Below are positions 56,701 through 60,000 of a DNA stretch of 60,000 nt, in pieces. The notes under the pieces are model-generated. The model was not told the origin of the DNA, searched no databases, and saw nothing but the letters and a program-made list of their open reading frames with translations. Numbering within the stretch: the first letter of the stretch is position 1; every line of letters starts with the position of its first letter. The DNA comes from Phoronis australis. Taxonomy: Eukaryota; Phoronida; Phoronidae. Both the position numbers and the translations under genes were made by a program. The stretch covers positions 899,161 through 959,160 of the forward strand of contig NMRA01000083.1 in the NCBI GenBank assembly GCA_002633005.1, read 5' to 3'.

Positions 56701-59700
56701 GTCAATCACATGTTGGTGTCAAGGTAACATGCGCTCCCAAGTGTGGGAACTTGCGCGCGTGCACCACTACAAAGTCACACATCAAAAGAGAATAGCGACA
56801 GTCCTAAGTAACAGAAACGGGCGTGACTATATACTTTTAACCATTGTCTCATTTCTCTGGCCTGATTTTTTCGAATATATGTTTTATCAAGTGCACTGCA
56901 GAGGAAAACTCAGCGCGGCAGACAAAGTCGCTGAAAGCGGAGGTTTTGACGCCGGCGGCGTTCTTAAACTTTGCAATCATGGGAAGAAAATAAAGTGACA
57001 AAAACGTTCAAGTATTATATTTTGAAGTGAGTCCATGACCCAAGACAATAACTTGTTACTTGTATAATTGCAATTCACATTGCTAAACCACCGTCTCGGA
57101 GGCCCGGCGTCGTTGCGCTCATTGTGATCATCGATCTTTTTCTAAAAGTCGGGGAATCGCGCGTTTCCTTAGCACTGGGCGCTAAATATTCATTCTTTAA
57201 AAGTCGGGGATGGGCGCTTAACCGAGAGGTGGGCGCTTAACTGGAAATCTTCAAAATCGCAGGGGGCGCTTAACCGAGCAGTGGGCGGTTAAATCGAAAA
57301 TCCACCTAAAGTAGGGGGTGGGCGGTTAACTGAGCATGGGTGTTATACCCGAACGTTTACGGTATTTTCACCAATAACGTCCCTATAAGTATAAATTGTA
57401 ATCTTAGTGTTGTTCCCTGACAGTTTTACCGTTACATGTGTACGTGAAGGTCGAGGTCGTCAAACCTGGTGATAGATTGAATGTAATTATTTATTATCAG
57501 AATATAAAGTCACGTCACCTTGTCATGAAAAACAAACCCAGTCGTGAAAGATTACGACCAATGACCAAATGTAATGTTGTTTACCACTTCACATTCTTAT
57601 ATGGACTAATATCTTCGTCCTCATTTTCCTGACCAGAGTTACATTGGACACACGATGTGTTCCCTCTCGCGACGGTTATCCATGCACTTACATTCAAGAT
57701 CATTTTGTACACAAACATGGCCGAAAAATAACTAGGCAAGAAATAGTAGACAATACCATCATTCGCTATATGACACATTTCGGTTAAAGATTTTGGAATC
57801 CGTCTTGCTCAGTCAAGAAAAAGCTGCCGGTGTGTTGAATGAGCATCCCAAAGGTGTGTACCACACGTTGGCTCTGTTTCGTTAGGCTTGTGAGCTTCCC
57901 CCCTTGTCTTGCATTTACACTCTTTTCTTATGTCACGTGCATTTCACTGTTTATTTCGTTTATTGCCTGATGATGAGACATACTGTACAGTCTCGAAATA
58001 TAGTTGGTGTTTTAATTTGTTTGTTGGTTATGTCTCTCGGTGTTTTGGTACATAGCTGCACACCTGAAGAAAGGGGATTTTTTCAATACTACGAGCTACT
58101 CTGTATCATGCTTTCAAACAAAATGTTAAGTAGTGTTTTCAACGACGTTTGAGTTACAGTAACGCCATACAAATACAATTATTCAACAAGCAAGTCATGT
58201 ATTACAATAAGAGAAATGTATTATTGAAAGACCTAATTACATGAGAACGAGCTAATACAAACTAACCACAAACAGGCACAAAAACTATAACTATGACGCT
58301 GCAATGTTACTAAAATTTAAGTTGGCTATTATCAATGATAGTGGATAAACTATAAAATAGAAAAAAAAATAATATCTAAGTTGAATGGAAGCGTAAAGTA
58401 AACAGAATTATGTTGATTATTTGGTATCGGATACAAAATGGTAGCGACAACCCTAGTTGAATCACCAGCGGCTCGATCAATTTAGTCAAAAGAATACTAA
58501 ACCCTGTTTGGATGATTTCAACCAATCCTCGTTCTGTCACCTGCTAATGCATCGTTTGTGTCAATCGTAAAACATAAGAGCAGGAACTAAAAACTCATGC
58601 TCCTAATCTCACAAATTGAACACTATGGTCCTTATTGGGTGGTCTTTTCCCACAGTTGCCGTGTAGGGGCCTAATTCGCTAGAAGTGTCTGTTACGCTTG
58701 CTCGTTTAGTAGACTTTTCAAGTAGTTTTCAAATTTTCCTCCAAACTTTTGAAGGTTATCGAGGGTTAAGGAGCATTATGTTGTTGAAGAGAATTGGATG
58801 GGAAAGTCGTTTTTAGCATCTGTTAATACATGCGCGCACTCAGGGGTAGGAGGGGGGCGGGCTCCGGGGGGGCGGACTCGAGGGGGGCTCGAACGAGCCC
58901 CTCCCCCCTCCCCCATTTGGCGAATTGGGCAAAAAGAAAACGAAACATAAGTCCACTAAAAAGGCAACAATTATCAAAATTCGGCGAATGCACAATTCAT
59001 AACTCTGAACGTACCCCGTGAACCTTAGTAAAAGGTCCAAATTCTTGAAATTCGAATCCCCCATTTTTTTAGGCTGGGTGCGTGCATATAATAGGAGAAA
59101 GCCGGTTGCTTAATTATTTCTTTATTTCTGGTAAGGGTGCGCTACAGTTGGTGGAAATGTATGAAAAACACAAGATAGCTAGTTATCTTTTGGCACCAAG
59201 TTTAACGTATACCAGACTTCGAGTAACTTTGAGATGACACGGTATAAAGTTCTACATATGGATTTCTAAACATGTCATTTGTCGTATTTACTCAAGCGTC
59301 TCAATGGTATGGTACCGGAACTCGTGTAAAACAGAGATAAATACCTGTACAAGTAGTTACCTTCTACTCAAAATGAAGTTAATCCTATCAGCAAAGTTAG
59401 GTTTAGGCTTATTTTGAATGGATGGAATCCATAAAATGTACATTATGATTTTTAGTAGTTTTGAAAGAATATCCTTTGTTTTAAGAAGGTGGGAACTACG
59501 TATTATGCACTTTCCAATTTCTGTTACTTAACAATACAGATTAAAGTAAGTATAAACATTAATATTAAATTATAAAATTGTAAAACTAGTAAAACTAAAA
59601 TGACGAGCGTCGGTACTAAAATATATTAAAATATCCCCACGTATCGAGCGATGCGCTCTTTCTCAAGGGTGTGCTACAGACGTCTGTACAGACTATTTTA

Positions 59701-59908
59701 CATTTTTATTCGTCAGTAACTGACGGCATTGCAACATCTATTTGATTTCAATATTAGATTACATTGCGCTAATCATTCCAAAGAACGATTTACTTTCAGA
59801 GTTCACACAGCAGGGACCTCTGTTGGAACAGGTGATAAATACAACGTTGACCACGGGAATCCAGCACGTGACAATAGATGGGAAACACTTTTTGATCGTG
59901 GTTCAAGG
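50352..59908 (+). CDS. Paralogous secreted PAN/EAR protein, 5' part (three exons; runs off window)
   Basis: Exons 50352-50723, 53113-53215 and 59800-59908 join in phase (0, 1, 2) and give about 194 residues. These comprise a signal peptide, the PAN/apple-like domain, the five-Cys segment and the first half of EAR repeat 1. Each exon corresponds to exons 1-3 of the minus-strand gene: 372 versus 369 nt, 103 versus 97 nt, 109 versus 109 nt. The two genes are head to head, 7.1 kb apart. The last exon ends at a 'gtgagt' donor, so more exons are expected beyond 60000. Whether it has the same discoidin/LamG block cannot be seen. Confidence 0.82.
50564..50741 (+). repeat. 178-bp tract near-identical to 42849-43026 (putative conversion tract)
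   Basis: Partner of the minus-strand tract: equal length, no indel seen, three substitutions, and it crosses the exon 1/intron 1 boundary. Confidence 0.85.
50724..53112. other. Plus-strand paralog intron 1 (about 2.4 kb), no gene seen
   Basis: AT-rich. Only short frames without recognisable domains are present. Confidence 0.6.
53113..53215 (+). CDS. Plus-strand paralog exon 2: five-Cys segment
   Basis: Acceptor 'ttttattag', donor 'gtaggc', phase 0 to 1. It encodes 'KRCTTTRQCTDIPYCQGEC' then YEC-RETG, parallel to 40167-40263 with a two-residue insertion before the last Cys. Confidence 0.87.
53680..53722 (+). repeat. (TATATG)n-like microsatellite
   Basis: Alternating 'tatatgtatatgtata' sequence. 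Confidence 0.85.
53825..54380 (+). pseudogene. Lys/Arg-rich ORF pair, possible transposon-derived remnant
   Basis: Two open frames lie in the same direction. 53825-54088 encodes a very basic, helix-prone stretch ('KARRTAARKIGILKKSNQIR', many K/R/Q/N). 54138-54380 is in a third-position-shifted frame with 'EKMSKETGLASSVLNTLL', which looks like a short helix-turn-helix-type segment. I know no named family for it. Basic ORFs of this kind are common in uncharacterised invertebrate mobile elements. It lies in intron 2 of the plus-strand paralog. Confidence 0.35.
54567..54589 (+). repeat. (CAAT)n microsatellite
   Basis: About six tandem 'atca' units. Confidence 0.9.
55627..57364. mobile_element. 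Non-autonomous DNA transposon with TIRs and subterminal repeats (about 1.74 kb)
   Basis: The left end 'taccgtaaaagttcgggtta' (55627) is the near reverse complement of the right end 'tatacccgaacgtttacggt' (ending near 57364). Next to both ends, 'gggcggttaa' and 'gggcgcttaa' units recur: four near 55645-55750 and five or more near 57170-57340, mostly as 'ccctgggcggttaa' or 'gggtgggcggttaac'. No transposase frame is visible between them. The superfamily and target-site duplication could not be determined by eye. Confidence 0.78.
58510..58825 (+). repeat. Dispersed repeat shared with 43600-43890
   Basis: Second copy of the 43.6-kb repeat, same orientation. It is followed by a G-rich/C-rich hairpin stretch (58835-58920) and then by the 58925-59085 repeat. 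Confidence 0.7.
58835..58920. repeat. G-rich then C-rich hairpin stretch
   Basis: Runs 'aggaggggggcgggctccgg' and 'ggggggctcg' face 'cgagcccctcccccctcccc', giving a GC-rich hairpin unlike the AT-rich surroundings. Confidence 0.6.
58925..59085 (+). repeat. Dispersed repeat shared with 40785-40965
   Basis: Same-orientation copy, with 'gcgaatgcacaattcataac' and 'aggctgggtgcg'-type blocks. Confidence 0.72.
59800..59908 (+). CDS. Plus-strand paralog exon 3: EAR repeat 1 (first part)
   Basis: Acceptor 'tactttcag', donor 'gtgagt', phase 1 to 2, 109 nt. It encodes 'FTQQGPLLEQV' and 'GIQHVTIDGKHFLIVVQG', nearly the same as exon 3 of the minus-strand gene. It is the last exon visible in the window. 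Confidence 0.88.
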
Positions 59909-60000
59909 GTGAGTTGCGGACCTAGCTAGTGCGCAGTTGTGCCCACAAGAAAACACTTCGCGTGTACTATTTTGCACATGGGCCAAAAAGTAAAAAGCTA

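Overview
This is a eukaryotic (metazoan) genomic window of about 60 kb. It is AT-rich and gene-poor, with GT-AG introns, many decayed retroelements, foldback elements, microsatellites and one 373-base assembly gap. The domain repertoire (secreted protein with EAR/EPTP propeller blades, F5/8 type C and laminin-G modules), the Penelope-like retroelement and the marine-invertebrate-style LINEs suggest an aquatic invertebrate such as a lancelet, cnidarian or lophotrochozoan. The phylum cannot be fixed from this sequence alone.

The main content is a pair of divergently transcribed paralogous genes. The first lies on the minus strand and spans 43235 down to 8244. I reconstructed 22 exons by hand from splice sites, and every intron phase joins in frame. 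The exons total 3,549 nt and give a 1,182-residue secreted protein. Its order is: signal peptide, PAN/apple-like Cys-rich domain, short five-Cys knot, four EAR/EPTP repeats, three F5/8 type C (discoidin) domains, a laminin-G-like domain, then three more EAR repeats and a stop codon. The three discoidin domains share the same three-exon 1-0-0-1 phase pattern, so the exon set was duplicated in tandem. Four plus three EAR repeats make seven, the blade number of an EAR propeller, so the discoidin/LamG block may be a large insertion inside one propeller. The second gene starts at 50352 on the plus strand. Its first three coding exons (50352-50723, 53113-53215, 59800-59908) match exons 1-3 of the first gene in phase, in Cys spacing and closely in length; the gene then runs off the right edge. 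A 178-bp tract across the exon 1/intron 1 border is almost identical in the two genes although the adjacent parts of exon 1 have diverged, which suggests gene conversion.

Layout: 1-8.2 kb has no gene and holds a 520-bp foldback, a LINE fragment and a nested repeat. 8.2-43.2 kb is the minus-strand gene. Its introns carry a truncated Penelope-like element with a GIY-YIG domain, a dead LINE around 31.6-34.2 kb, foldbacks and short direct duplications. 43.2-50.4 kb is the shared 5' intergenic region and carries a 5'-truncated, frameshifted LINE with a target-site duplication, inserted in an older repeat whose empty site is visible at 4.66 kb. 50.4-60 kb is the start of the plus-strand paralog; its second intron holds Lys/Arg-rich ORFs and a 1.7-kb terminal-inverted-repeat DNA element.

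No prokaryotic genes, CRISPR arrays, rRNA or convincing functional tRNA genes were seen. Exon calls rest on reading frames, splice consensus and family motifs; no alignment or transcript data were available.
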